Source: Macrococcoides equi
GTDB taxonomy: Bacteria; Bacillota; Bacilli; Staphylococcales; Staphylococcaceae
Length of the DNA stretch: 64,000 nt
Reading direction: 5' to 3' (one strand)
Assembly (NCBI RefSeq): GCF_047425865.1
Contig: NZ_CP179735.1
Made by a program: the position numbers and the translations under genes. Under the pieces are notes generated by a model. That model ran no database searches. It was not told where the DNA came from and saw only the letters and a program-made list of their open reading frames with translations. Below are positions 8,374-17,122 of this stretch, one piece after another. Within the stretch, counting starts at the first letter, position 1; every line of letters starts with the position of its first letter.

Positions 8374-9341
8374 AGTATTACGGCATAATTTTTTGTGCGA
8401 TGATTGCGAGTCTCGCAACCCTATTTGGTCACTTCATTCCTGTGATTGGAGGTATTATATTTAGTATTATTCTCGGTATAGTGATTAATAATACAGTTCG
8501 GGTACCAGAAGTGATGCACACAGGTATTAAGTTTTCATCTAAAAAAATATTACAGTATGCCATCATTATTATGGGTTTTACATTAAACCTACGTGTCGTT
8601 GCTGACATGGGGATAGCATCACTGCCGATTACATTGATTACAATTAGCGCGGCATTACTTACGAGTATATTGCTTGGGAAATTATTAGGGGTAAGCGAAA
8701 ATATAAGAACATTGATTGGTGTCGGTACGGCAATATGCGGGGGATCTGCAATTGCTGCAGCAAGTCCGATTATTGATGCGAAAGAAGATGAAGTTGCATT
8801 TTCGTTATCGACGATCTTCCTGTTTAATATTATTGCCGTCTTCTTATTTCCGGTGATGGGACATGCATGTGGATTAAGCGCTATTGGATTTGGTCACTTT
8901 GCAGGGACGGCAATCAACGATACGAGTAGTGTTGTTGCAGCAGGATATGCTTATTCTGAGCAGGCCGGTGATACAGCAACCATTGTCAAACTTGTTCGTG
9001 CATTAATGATTATCCCGGTGTGTCTATTATTAGTAGGTATTCAAATGAGCAGAAAACAACAGACATCTTTTAATTTTAAAAAAGTTTTTCCGTGGTTTAT
9101 TTTATATTTTTTTATGGCCAGTATTTTGACAACATTATTTAATATTCCAACTGAAATCATTGGGTATATAAAATTAATATCAACATTTATGATAAGTATA
9201 GCGATGGCAGGTATAGGCCTTTCAGTAGATATTAAGAAGTTTATATCAATTGGTATGAGACCGGTCGTTCTGGGCGCTGGTGTTTGGTTTGTAGTCGCAG
9301 GGTTAAGTTTAGTGCTGCAATGGATAATGAATATATGGTAG
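8370..9341 (+). CDS. YeiH/UPF0324 family putative exporter
   Basis: This 323-residue polytopic membrane protein has about nine to ten hydrophobic segments. The family signature GTAICGGSAIAAASP lies at about residue 120, and FGHFAGTAINDTSSVVAAGYAY at about residue 170. Proteins of this family are often annotated as sulfate exporters, but that activity is not firmly shown. The start overlaps the stop of the XRE-cupin gene. The length is normal for the family. Confidence 0.88.
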   Translation: MKYYGIIFCAMIASLATLFGHFIPVIGGIIFSIILGIVINNTVRVPEVMHTGIKFSSKKILQYAIIIMGFTLNLRVVADMGIASLPITLITISAALLTSILLGKLLGVSENIRTLIGVGTAICGGSAIAAASPIIDAKEDEVAFSLSTIFLFNIIAVFLFPVMGHACGLSAIGFGHFAGTAINDTSSVVAAGYAYSEQAGDTATIVKLVRALMIIPVCLLLVGIQMSRKQQTSFNFKKVFPWFILYFFMASILTTLFNIPTEIIGYIKLISTFMISIAMAGIGLSVDIKKFISIGMRPVVLGAGVWFVVAGLSLVLQWIMNIW

Positions 9342-9351
9342 AGGTGAGAGA

Positions 9352-9429
9352 ATGATTAAAAAAGTTATATTTTCTACAATTGTAGGTTTAGTTGCGATGT
9401 TATTTAGAAGTGATAAGAAGGCGGAGTAA
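9352..9429 (+). CDS. Small membrane peptide, 25 aa
   Basis: The ATG at 9352 has a strong GAGGTGAG site (9341-9348). The peptide starts MIKKVIF, has one hydrophobic segment ending AMLF, and a charged RSDKKAE tail. It begins ten bases after the exporter gene and is probably in the same operon. It is below usual annotation thresholds. Its function is unknown. Confidence 0.5.
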   Translation: MIKKVIFSTIVGLVAMLFRSDKKAE

Positions 9430-9451
9430 TGGATAGAATATATTACGCTAG

Positions 9452-9460
9452 TGATATAAT
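9452..9460 (+). promoter_or_regulatory. Extended -10 promoter of gtfA
   Basis: TGATATAAT matches the extended -10 consensus TGnTATAAT and lies about 30 bases upstream of the TTG start of gtfA. No good -35 is visible, which is usual for extended -10 promoters. Confidence 0.5.
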
Positions 9461-9490
9461 AATTATAAATAATCTATAGGAGAGTAAACA

Positions 9491-10984
9491 TTGACCATTT
9501 ATAATATCAACTTAGGTATCGGCTGGGCGAGTAGTGGTGTTGAGTATGCACAAGTTTATCGTGCGAAGTTGTTACGTAATTTAAATGAGCCGATAAAATT
9601 TATTTTTCTTGATTTTATCAACTCAGAAAATATACAAACGTATACAGAAAATATAGGGTTTAACGATGATGAAATCATCTGGTTATATCAATATTTCACG
9701 GATATTAAGATTGCACCGACAACTTATACGATCTCTGACTTATTGAAATCACTGAATATTGATAAACCAAAAACTGTTCAGAAAGAAAAGATTAGAACGA
9801 TATATCTTGAAGACGAACATACATTTTTGCGATGCTATTTGAAAAATGAAAATGAGGAAATTGTTGATAGAGTTGAATACGTTGTTAATCAAAAATTGAT
9901 TCGAAAAGACTTTTATTCATATACAAAAATTTGTTCTGAATACTATGCCCCAAACGATGGTGCTAAATTATACCTACGCCAATTCTTCAATGAAGATGGT
10001 TCGATTGCCTACAGAGAACATATCGATAAAGAAGATAGTATGTTTGAGATAGGACCTAATAAATTCTACTCTAAACAAGAGTTCGTAGCATATTTTATGC
10101 ACTGCTTAAATTTGACAGAACAAGATATTGTCATACTAGACCGTGGTAAAAATGTAGCGCAGGCCATCATACAAAATAGTGGTAAAGCTAAGCTCGGTAT
10201 AGTCGTTCATGCAGAACATTACAGTGAGAATACGACGACAGATGACGTGATTCTTTGGAATAATTATTACGAGTATCAGTTTATAAATTATAAAAAAATA
10301 GATTTCTTCATTACAGCGACAGAACGTCAAAAACAAAAATTATCAGCTCAATTTAAAAAGTATTTAAATGCACAACCAAAAATTTATGCGATTCCTGTTG
10401 GAAGTTTAAAGCAGTTACAACAATCAGAGCATCGCACTCCATATAGTTTAATCACAGCTTCACGTCTTGCTAAAGAAAAACATCTGGATTGGCTAGTGCT
10501 TGCGGTGATAAAAGCTAAAAATACAATTAAAGATTTAACATTTGATATTTACGGTGAAGGATCACAACGACAAATGTTAAGCGAACTGATAAAAAAACAT
10601 CACGCAACAGATTATATCCAGCTTAAAGGTCACGTTCATTTAGAAGAAGTATATCCTAAATATGAGGCGTTTATTTCGGGATCCACAAGTGAAGGATTTG
10701 GCTTAACTTTAATGGAAGCAGTAGGATCAGGACTTGGGATGATAGGGTTAGATGTAGAGTATGGCAATCCGACATTTATTACTCATCTAAAGAATGGTGT
10801 ACTAATAGACTATCATCATGAAAGTTCCGATGTAATAATCGACAGACTCAGCAAAGCGATTATTACGCTATTTACTGAGCAGTTGGATTACGAAAAGCAT
10901 TCCTATGAAATTGCTCGTGCCTTTCTTTCTGAAGTGACAGAACAAAAATGGTCTAACCTCATCAAGGAGGTCCGTCATGATTAA
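9491..10984 (+). CDS. gtfA: GtfA glycosyltransferase of the accessory-Sec type
   Basis: The 497-residue protein begins TIYNINLGIGWASSGVEYAQ, a hallmark of GtfA, the UDP-GlcNAc transferase that starts O-glycosylation of Ser-rich-repeat adhesins. The N-terminal half holds the acceptor-binding extension (DUF1975-like). The C-terminal half is a GT4/GT-B domain with SRLAKEKHLDWL, FDIYGEGS and SGSTSEGFGLTLMEAVGSGLG, which contains the nucleotide-sugar binding Glu. The start is TTG with AGGAGAG upstream. The end overlaps gtfB by eight bases. The usual partners secY2, secA2 and asp1-3 are not in this window, so it may serve other Ser/Thr-rich surface proteins such as those encoded from 22 kb on (inference). 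Confidence 0.9.
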   Translation: MTIYNINLGIGWASSGVEYAQVYRAKLLRNLNEPIKFIFLDFINSENIQTYTENIGFNDDEIIWLYQYFTDIKIAPTTYTISDLLKSLNIDKPKTVQKEKIRTIYLEDEHTFLRCYLKNENEEIVDRVEYVVNQKLIRKDFYSYTKICSEYYAPNDGAKLYLRQFFNEDGSIAYREHIDKEDSMFEIGPNKFYSKQEFVAYFMHCLNLTEQDIVILDRGKNVAQAIIQNSGKAKLGIVVHAEHYSENTTTDDVILWNNYYEYQFINYKKIDFFITATERQKQKLSAQFKKYLNAQPKIYAIPVGSLKQLQQSEHRTPYSLITASRLAKEKHLDWLVLAVIKAKNTIKDLTFDIYGEGSQRQMLSELIKKHHATDYIQLKGHVHLEEVYPKYEAFISGSTSEGFGLTLMEAVGSGLGMIGLDVEYGNPTFITHLKNGVLIDYHHESSDVIIDRLSKAIITLFTEQLDYEKHSYEIARAFLSEVTEQKWSNLIKEVRHD

Positions 10985-12290
10985 TTTATTTTACGCGTTA
11001 GATAAACTATCGCTTGAAATTCATAATAGCTTTTATAATGCAAAGATGGATGTTGTATCGATTGTGATTAAAGATAGCGGGTTCTTACCTAAAGGTATGC
11101 ACAGTCCTTATCAGTTTTTTGCAGGGAACCGAGTGACCGAGTCATCAAGACCAAAGTTTTTCAATGAATTAGAAATACCTGAATACTGGGAAATTCATGG
11201 TTCTAATCAAGCGGCAAACATCTTTCATTTAGGTGAAATTAAGGCAAATATAAAGTATCATTCACATCCTCAGCCTAGATCGGTACATCGGGTGGAGTGG
11301 TTAGATAAGCATGGGCGTATTCGATTCGTAGATATTTATAATAGATATGGACTACGTTTTAGACAAGATGTATTGAATGCTGAAGGAAAACTCGTATTTA
11401 AAACATTTTTTAACGATAGAAGCGAAGAAATCATATATGAAAATGTAGTGACAAATCAAATGATTCTACGATGGAAGAATCGAGAATATATTTTTGATTC
11501 AAAGACAAGGTTTGTACAATTTTATTTGAAAGTCAGTGGCTTAGATTACAGCGTGATGAATATTAATTCGTTAGGTATTCCTTACTTTGTTTCAATAGGA
11601 CTTGAGCAAGGGAAAACTAACCTCATCTGGCAGGAGCATATTAAAGATGAAGTTCCGGGTAATATGCTGAATATGTTCTTACAACAAAAAAATAGAGCGT
11701 ACAATGTATTAGTCCCTGATAAAACAGAATATGAAAGGTTACATGCAAAGTTACCTGAATCGATAAAGGATAAGGTTAAGCAATTTGGCTATGTCTATCA
11801 ATTCAAACGTGAACATCAAATGACACCTCATGTACTAATTGCAACCAATTCTGATCAGTTGTTAAACTTTGAACAAATTGCTCAGACGTGCCCTGATTAC
11901 CATTTTCATATCGTAGCAATCACGGAAATGTCTAATACGTTAATTCAATACGATCAATATGACAATGTTCATCTTTATCCTAAGGTGACGAAGTCAAGAT
12001 TTAATGAACTATTTACAAAGTGTGACATCTACTTAGATATTAATGCAGGCAATGAATTGCACAATGCAGTGCGTCGAGCCTTTGATAATAATATGATTAT
12101 TTACGCATTTAAAGAACGTGCACACAATTTAAACGTGACATTACCACAATATATATTTGATACGGACAAAACCTCAGAACTCGTTAAACAACTAAGTCTT
12201 CTGACTGAAGAACATCGAGCGATGACCATAAAAGAGCAACATAAACATGCTAATCATATCGGAATCAGTCAATTCAGAAATTCTTTATAA
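10977..12290 (+). CDS. gtfB: GtfB, partner subunit of the GtfA glycosyltransferase
   Basis: The product is the substrate-recognising co-subunit that forms the active complex with GtfA. The start ATG lies inside the last codons of gtfA, after an AAGGAGG site. The N-terminal half (INLFYALDKLS...SIVIKDSGFLPKGMHSPY) is typical of GtfB. The C-terminal half keeps a GT-B-like fold (HVLIATNSDQL, FNELFTKCDIYLDINAGNE, VRRAFDNNMIIYAF) but lacks the full catalytic motif, as expected of the chaperone-like subunit. A terminator follows directly, so gtfA-gtfB forms a two-gene unit. Confidence 0.88.
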   Translation: MINLFYALDKLSLEIHNSFYNAKMDVVSIVIKDSGFLPKGMHSPYQFFAGNRVTESSRPKFFNELEIPEYWEIHGSNQAANIFHLGEIKANIKYHSHPQPRSVHRVEWLDKHGRIRFVDIYNRYGLRFRQDVLNAEGKLVFKTFFNDRSEEIIYENVVTNQMILRWKNREYIFDSKTRFVQFYLKVSGLDYSVMNINSLGIPYFVSIGLEQGKTNLIWQEHIKDEVPGNMLNMFLQQKNRAYNVLVPDKTEYERLHAKLPESIKDKVKQFGYVYQFKREHQMTPHVLIATNSDQLLNFEQIAQTCPDYHFHIVAITEMSNTLIQYDQYDNVHLYPKVTKSRFNELFTKCDIYLDINAGNELHNAVRRAFDNNMIIYAFKERAHNLNVTLPQYIFDTDKTSELVKQLSLLTEEHRAMTIKEQHKHANHIGISQFRNSL

Positions 12291-12292
12291 AG

Positions 12293-12326
12293 AAAGCGAT
12301 CCACAAACTTAAGTGGATCGCTTTTA
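12293..12326 (+). terminator. Terminator of gtfA-gtfB
   Basis: AAAGCGATCCAC pairs with GTGGATCGCTTTT around an eight-base loop, followed by a T-rich stretch. It starts immediately after the gtfB stop. Confidence 0.9.
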
Positions 12327-12440
12327 TTATTTTCCAACCTGCATAAAATCTTTGCATTGAAAATCTATTTTTGTTGTCATATTTACTGATTGTGAGTTAT
12401 ATTTGAATTATGTTAACAAATGTTAAGTGAGGTCGTTCAG

Positions 12441-13388
12441 ATGTTCTTGAAAGTGCGCGAATTAAACCTATATGAACGTTATATTTTAGAAGTGAAAGAA
12501 CGTTGCTGGATTGAAAAATATGATGAAGATAATTTGTTTACTTTAGAAAAGGGTCTGCGAGGCGAAGAGTATTTTTACTATATGTTTAAAGATTGTGCGG
12601 GAGGTGCAAAGATTTGGGATTTAAGATTGAAGCATAAAGGTAGAAATCAGTATGATTTTATCATTGTTTCAAAAGGGCGTATCGTTCATTTCGATACGAA
12701 ATATTATGAAGGTCATTATAACTATGTTAATGGAATATTTAAAAGTAAAAGTGATTATGTGATTAGTAATCCATTATTTAAACTAGAAACTCAGCATGCC
12801 AGGTTAAAGTTGCTTGTCGATAAACTGGGATTAGATTATGAAGTAAAGAGTTATGTCGTATTTGTAGGTGAGCAATTTCAAGTAACTGGATATAACGGAG
12901 ACGATAGAATATTATTCGATCAGGATTTGAAAAAGATATTTAAATCTTTGAATACAGTCGAGGTGACTAGTGAAGACATTCAAGTTGCACGAATGTTGAT
13001 GGAATATCATGATGACAGTGATGAATATCAACGTATTTTTTATTATGAATTTGAAGAAATGAAAAAGGGAGTAAAGTGTCCAAAATGCAGGAATTTCTTA
13101 CCGTCGAATAGAAATAGATTGAAAAAAGTAAAGTGTCAGTGCGGCTGTGAAATTACGAAAAAAGAAATTGTAAAGTTAGCTTTTGATGCTATTTATTTGT
13201 TGAAGAATCGAGGCGTTACAGTAGGAGATATTGCAATGTTTAGTGGTATAGGAAGAACGACTATTAAAGAGGTGTTAAAAAATAAATGTCAACGTATCGG
13301 TATTCAAAGAGGCAGCAAATATATTCCTGATAATAAAGATGCTTTTATTATAAAAGAAGACGAAGCATTCTATCTTTGTGATGAGTAG
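12441..13388 (+). CDS. NERD-domain protein with zinc ribbon and helix-turn-helix end
   Basis: The ATG at 12441 is chosen because GTGAGG (12428-12433) fits it; an ATG at 12420 is in frame but lacks a site. Residues about 35-140 form a NERD (nuclease-related) domain with LRGEEYFYYMF, YDFIIV and a VHFDTKYYEG strand resembling the D-(D/E)xK arrangement. A zinc-ribbon-like CPKC...CQCGC lies at about residue 210. The last 80 residues (VGDIAMFSGIGRTTIKEVLKN) look like a DNA-binding helix-turn-helix. A role in DNA handling is inferred from these parts; the physiological function is unknown. The 61-bp tandem array starts just downstream. Confidence 0.75.
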   Translation: MFLKVRELNLYERYILEVKERCWIEKYDEDNLFTLEKGLRGEEYFYYMFKDCAGGAKIWDLRLKHKGRNQYDFIIVSKGRIVHFDTKYYEGHYNYVNGIFKSKSDYVISNPLFKLETQHARLKLLVDKLGLDYEVKSYVVFVGEQFQVTGYNGDDRILFDQDLKKIFKSLNTVEVTSEDIQVARMLMEYHDDSDEYQRIFYYEFEEMKKGVKCPKCRNFLPSNRNRLKKVKCQCGCEITKKEIVKLAFDAIYLLKNRGVTVGDIAMFSGIGRTTIKEVLKNKCQRIGIQRGSKYIPDNKDAFIIKEDEAFYLCDE

Positions 13389-13421
13389 GTGTGAAATAAG
13401 ATGGTGACCATGAAATAACAA

Positions 13422-13884
13422 TATGGTCGTTTACGAGGACTGGAATATTAAAAATCTAGAGTAAAAGCCCAAGAAAAAAATTTATGGTCGTTTACGGGAA
13501 CTGGAATATTGAAAATCTAGAGTAAAAGCCTAAGAAAAAAATTTATGGTCGTTTATGAGGACTGGAATATTAAAAATCTAGAGTAAAGGTCCAAGAAAAA
13601 ATTTTATGGTCGTTTATGAGGACTGGAATATTAAAAATCTAGAGTAAAGGTCCAAGAAAAAAATTTATGGTCGTTTATGAGGACTAGAATATTAAAAATC
13701 TAGAGTAAAAGCCCAAGAAAAAAATTTATGGTCGTTTATGAGGACTAGAATATTAAAAATCTAGAGTAAAGGTCCAAGAAAAAATTTTATGGTCGTTTAT
13801 GAGGACTGGAATATTAAAAATCTAGAGTAAAGGTCCAAGAAAAAAATTTATGGTCGTTTATGAGGACTGGAATATTAAAAATTC
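13422..13884. repeat. 61-bp tandem repeat array (seven full copies and one partial)
   Basis: Copies of a unit starting tatggtcgttta begin at 13422, 13483, 13544, 13605, 13666, 13727, 13788 and 13849, exactly 61 bases apart. Copies differ at only a few positions (aaagcccaag versus aaggtccaag, ggactgg versus ggactag). The unit is not a multiple of three and has stops in all frames, so it is non-coding. No variable spacers exist, so it is not a CRISPR array. It fills almost the whole gap between the NERD gene and the beta-helix lipoprotein gene. Confidence 0.95.
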
Positions 13885-13922
13885 TATAATCACAAATAAT
13901 TTTCTGGTCAACACATACACAA

Positions 13923-13952
13923 AAACACGGACACTACCAAGTGTCCGTGTTG
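13923..13952 (-). terminator. Terminator of the beta-helix lipoprotein gene
   Basis: AACACGGACACT pairs with AGTGTCCGTGTT around ACCA. On the minus strand it is followed by a run of T. Confidence 0.85.
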
Positions 13953-13960
13953 CTAAATCT

Positions 13961-15475
13961 CTATTTATCCTGTGCTTTCACTGGAGCCACTTGACGTCCT
14001 AAATCTGCTGGGGCAAGTGGATTCTCACGTTTAGGGATAGGTTTGTTCGTTGATTTAAGTTTATCTGGTACTTTGCCAGCTTTAGCTTTAGTTTTCTTAG
14101 GTGCTTCGTTAACGACTGATTTCTGTAAGTCGATTTTTTGTGATGACTCAGAAAATTCACCTAACTCATCTTTGTTCGCTTCGCTAGTCAAGTTTACTAC
14201 GCTATCGATAAATGTACCTGTACCATTTGCTACTAAGCGTTTTGATACATCATTAAATGTCGTGTTATGGAAAGTTGCCGTCGTATTGTTCGCATATACT
14301 GCAGAGATTGGCGAACGCTTACCATCAACCTCGACATTATTCACAACAGAATTATACATATCAAATGAATACTTATCAGGTTTCATTCCTTCAGTATAAT
14401 ACACACCATGCACGATATCATTTCGTCCGAACGGTAATAAGTTCATTTCGACATTATTTGAACGTTCTCGTAACTCACCATTGACACCTGCAGCGATGAA
14501 ATAACTTTTCGCACGCGTCTTCACATCATCGGTATTCCAGTATACATTACCGTATGTTGATTCAACGTGGAAGGTTGTTTCGTAATCATTGAATGTAGAG
14601 TTCGTTACATTAATTGTCGTATTCTGATCTTTTAACCAGTTCTCTTCTTTCGCATCTTGTATCGTACCGTTTTCAAATACGACACCAATCCATCCCATAT
14701 ATTCTTTAGAACGTTTAGAAGTCTTAGCATTCGATACCACTTTATCAATATTAACGATGGCATCATCTTTATGACCACTTAAATAAATCGCCATTCCGAA
14801 ACTATCGGTAATATCATCACCACCGACATCTTCTAAATTGACATTTTTAATATTAACGTTGCGGTATTCCTGCGCAAATATTGCATAGCCACCATACATA
14901 TGTTTAAAGGCAACGTCATGTATGTTTAAATCTTTCGTATTATTAACTGCGATACCTTTAGTCATCGGAGTTTTGTAGAAATCTTCTGCTTTCTTCATTG
15001 TGAAGTATAAGTCTTGAGGGTTTTTACTGCCATCAATCGTTAGACCTTCGATTTCAATTTCAGAGAGCATGTCTTTATCTGAAGCTAGACGCATCGTATA
15101 AAATTCCGGTGGATTTGTCATAGGATTCTTTGGTTTAATTACTGCATTGTCACCTTTAATATGTAAACCTTTAATTCCGTTCACTTCAATTGTTTTGTTT
15201 GTATCATAAGTACCTTTAGGAAATGCAACCTCGACTGCTTCTTCTTTAGACTTTTCGATTGCTTTCGTAATCGCGTCAGTATCATCTTTGTTATCATCAG
15301 GTACTGCACCGAAGTCTTTGATGTTGATTGATTTTGCATCCTTGATAGGTGGTGCATCATTTTCTACCTTAACTTCTTTTGCGTTATCTTTTGTTTCTTC
15401 TTTAGTATCCTGACAACCAGTAAGTAACAGGGAAAATGCAACTGCTGGAAGTAAGTATTTTTTCTTAAATTGCAT
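13961..15475 (-). CDS. Lipoprotein with pectate-lyase-like beta-helix domain
   Basis: The start is the ATG at 15475 with an AAGGAG site; a longer frame to 15517 has no support. The protein starts MQFKKKYLLPAV and has a lipobox LLTGC, so it is surface lipid-anchored. Residues about 45-100 carry INIKDFGAVPDDNKDDTDAI, the classical opening of polysaccharide lyase and GH28-like beta-helix proteins. Repeated strand motifs (IEIEGLTIDGSKN, LNIHDVAFKHMYGGYAIF, VNIKNVNLEDVGGDDITD) run to about residue 430. The tail is Lys/Pro-rich. It could be a polysaccharide-degrading or polysaccharide-binding protein; catalytic residues cannot be assigned. Confidence 0.8.
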   Translation of the reverse strand: MQFKKKYLLPAVAFSLLLTGCQDTKEETKDNAKEVKVENDAPPIKDAKSINIKDFGAVPDDNKDDTDAITKAIEKSKEEAVEVAFPKGTYDTNKTIEVNGIKGLHIKGDNAVIKPKNPMTNPPEFYTMRLASDKDMLSEIEIEGLTIDGSKNPQDLYFTMKKAEDFYKTPMTKGIAVNNTKDLNIHDVAFKHMYGGYAIFAQEYRNVNIKNVNLEDVGGDDITDSFGMAIYLSGHKDDAIVNIDKVVSNAKTSKRSKEYMGWIGVVFENGTIQDAKEENWLKDQNTTINVTNSTFNDYETTFHVESTYGNVYWNTDDVKTRAKSYFIAAGVNGELRERSNNVEMNLLPFGRNDIVHGVYYTEGMKPDKYSFDMYNSVVNNVEVDGKRSPISAVYANNTTATFHNTTFNDVSKRLVANGTGTFIDSVVNLTSEANKDELGEFSESSQKIDLQKSVVNEAPKKTKAKAGKVPDKLKSTNKPIPKRENPLAPADLGRQVAPVKAQDK

Positions 15476-15657
15476 TATTCTTCTCCTTTGGATCATAAGA
15501 TTTATGATACAGTTCATTTTAACATATTATGAGAATAAACCTATTAATATGAGTATACCAATCAATGATAAAATATTTAATTCATTATAAAAACGCTATC
15601 TTACATAGAAAAACTTTAATATAATAATACTAATCGAGTAAACAGGAGGACAACTTT

Positions 15658-17076
15658 GTGAATTACTTTTGGTTGAATTGTGGATATAACAGATTTAATC
15701 ACTTTGAAGATTTAATGGGACAAGTATCGGTGTTTGATTCCACAGTACACTTTAACCCGAATGAAGGATATACAGCATTTAAACGTGCGGAACCAGGCGA
15801 TAAAGTCATCTTCTATCAAGTACAGAATAAAATTGGTATTCTGGGCGCTGGATCGGTACTGAAAGTAGAGGAACCAAGACGCGGTCAAATAAAAATACAC
15901 TTTAAATATGAAGAAAAGCTTGCACCATATACGAAAGAATACTTAATTCGTGATGAAGCGTTGAAACTGACGATTCAAAGTATGAAAGAGCAGCTGTTAA
16001 ATCCACTGACTGAAGCAGACTACAATAAAATATTACGTGTAGGTCGTCATGAAGAAAAAATAAATCGTTACTTCCTGATGAAAGAAGAAATAGCGTTTGT
16101 TCCTGAGGACACCTATACTATCTATGTGCGCAATGTGAATGGTGTAAACCGTAATGGCTTTAATCACTACGGTCAAATGCAGGAAGGTGATAAAGTCATC
16201 ATCTATAAAACAAAACCTGAACGTGGGATTTACGGAATAGCTGAAGTCGTAGAGGGCATGCACCGTAACCAGCCAATACCTGGACGAACAGACAGTACAG
16301 CTGTGAAGATTAAATATATCAAAGACGTTGAACCACGTACTATCTATGAACTAGACAGAGAGCCGATGCTACGTGCTCAATATTTTCTTGAAGAAAAATG
16401 GAATGAGTCGATTACTGAAATCACTAAAATACAGTACGATACGTTCTTAAATCCAGTTGCTGAAACAGAACCTGTTAATCAACCTTCCATTCACCAAACA
16501 ATTGAAACAGCTCAGTTTAGTGCACGTAGAGAAGCGGCGCAGAAAAAGTTTGAAACGTATAAAAAGCCTGTTGAACAAAAACTAGAGAAAAAAATAAATA
16601 ACAATAAAATACTCCATATCTTCTGCTTACCTGAAGATATGGATGGCTTAGATGTTGTTTTAAGATTTATGCATTTAAATGAACAACAAACATTATTCTT
16701 TAATGTTGATGAAACATGGCATAGTGCGAATCTTTATGGTCAGTATGTCAGAGAGGAAGATAATATATTCTTCCATCAAGGAATTATTACTGAAGCACTT
16801 AGTTCTGCAGTGACCAAAGAAATCATTATAGATAATTTCCACCATATTAATGGAGAACAGCTAAAACCACTGATCCATGCAGCAGAAGGAAGAACAGTAG
16901 CATTGCCTGTATTACGTGATTTAGTCCGTGCAACAATTGGAAGAGATGAAGAAGCGGTATATCAAATCAATGATGACTTTAAGTTGATAGGTATCACACA
17001 TTTACCGGTTGAATCATTTAAAGAAAAGTATCCAGCATATATGCATGCGCATATGAAGTTCTATGTATACAAATAA
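15658..17076 (+). CDS. Protein with two tandem EVE/PUA-like domains and an unassigned C-terminal domain
   Basis: The start is the GTG at 15658 after AGGAGGA. Residues 1-140 (YFWLNCGYNR, FKRAEPGDKVIFYQ, IGILGAGSVL) and 155-275 (TYTIYVRNVNG, MQEGDKVIIYKTKPERGIYGIAEVV) are two copies of one fold resembling EVE domains, PUA-like folds that bind modified bases or nucleotides. A charged linker follows. The C-terminal domain (about 310-472) has alternating strands and helices, including EIIIDNFHH, which looks like a Walker B strand, but no Walker A is visible. It stands alone between convergent units. Function unknown; a nucleic-acid-related role is an inference. Confidence 0.6.
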   Translation: MNYFWLNCGYNRFNHFEDLMGQVSVFDSTVHFNPNEGYTAFKRAEPGDKVIFYQVQNKIGILGAGSVLKVEEPRRGQIKIHFKYEEKLAPYTKEYLIRDEALKLTIQSMKEQLLNPLTEADYNKILRVGRHEEKINRYFLMKEEIAFVPEDTYTIYVRNVNGVNRNGFNHYGQMQEGDKVIIYKTKPERGIYGIAEVVEGMHRNQPIPGRTDSTAVKIKYIKDVEPRTIYELDREPMLRAQYFLEEKWNESITEITKIQYDTFLNPVAETEPVNQPSIHQTIETAQFSARREAAQKKFETYKKPVEQKLEKKINNNKILHIFCLPEDMDGLDVVLRFMHLNEQQTLFFNVDETWHSANLYGQYVREEDNIFFHQGIITEALSSAVTKEIIIDNFHHINGEQLKPLIHAAEGRTVALPVLRDLVRATIGRDEEAVYQINDDFKLIGITHLPVESFKEKYPAYMHAHMKFYVYK

Positions 17077-17084
17077 AGTTCAAA

Positions 17085-17118
17085 AAAACACACTCTCATT
17101 ATTTTGAGAGTGTGTTTT
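17085..17118. terminator. Bidirectional terminator
   Basis: AAAACACACTCTCA pairs with TGAGAGTGTGTTTT around a short AT loop. It lies between the convergent EVE-like gene and the M4 protease gene. Confidence 0.9.
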
Positions 17119-17122
17119 CATT

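Noticed and set aside
13422..13884. CRISPR array
   Set aside because: The whole 61-bp unit is conserved. There are no unique spacers and no cas genes nearby.
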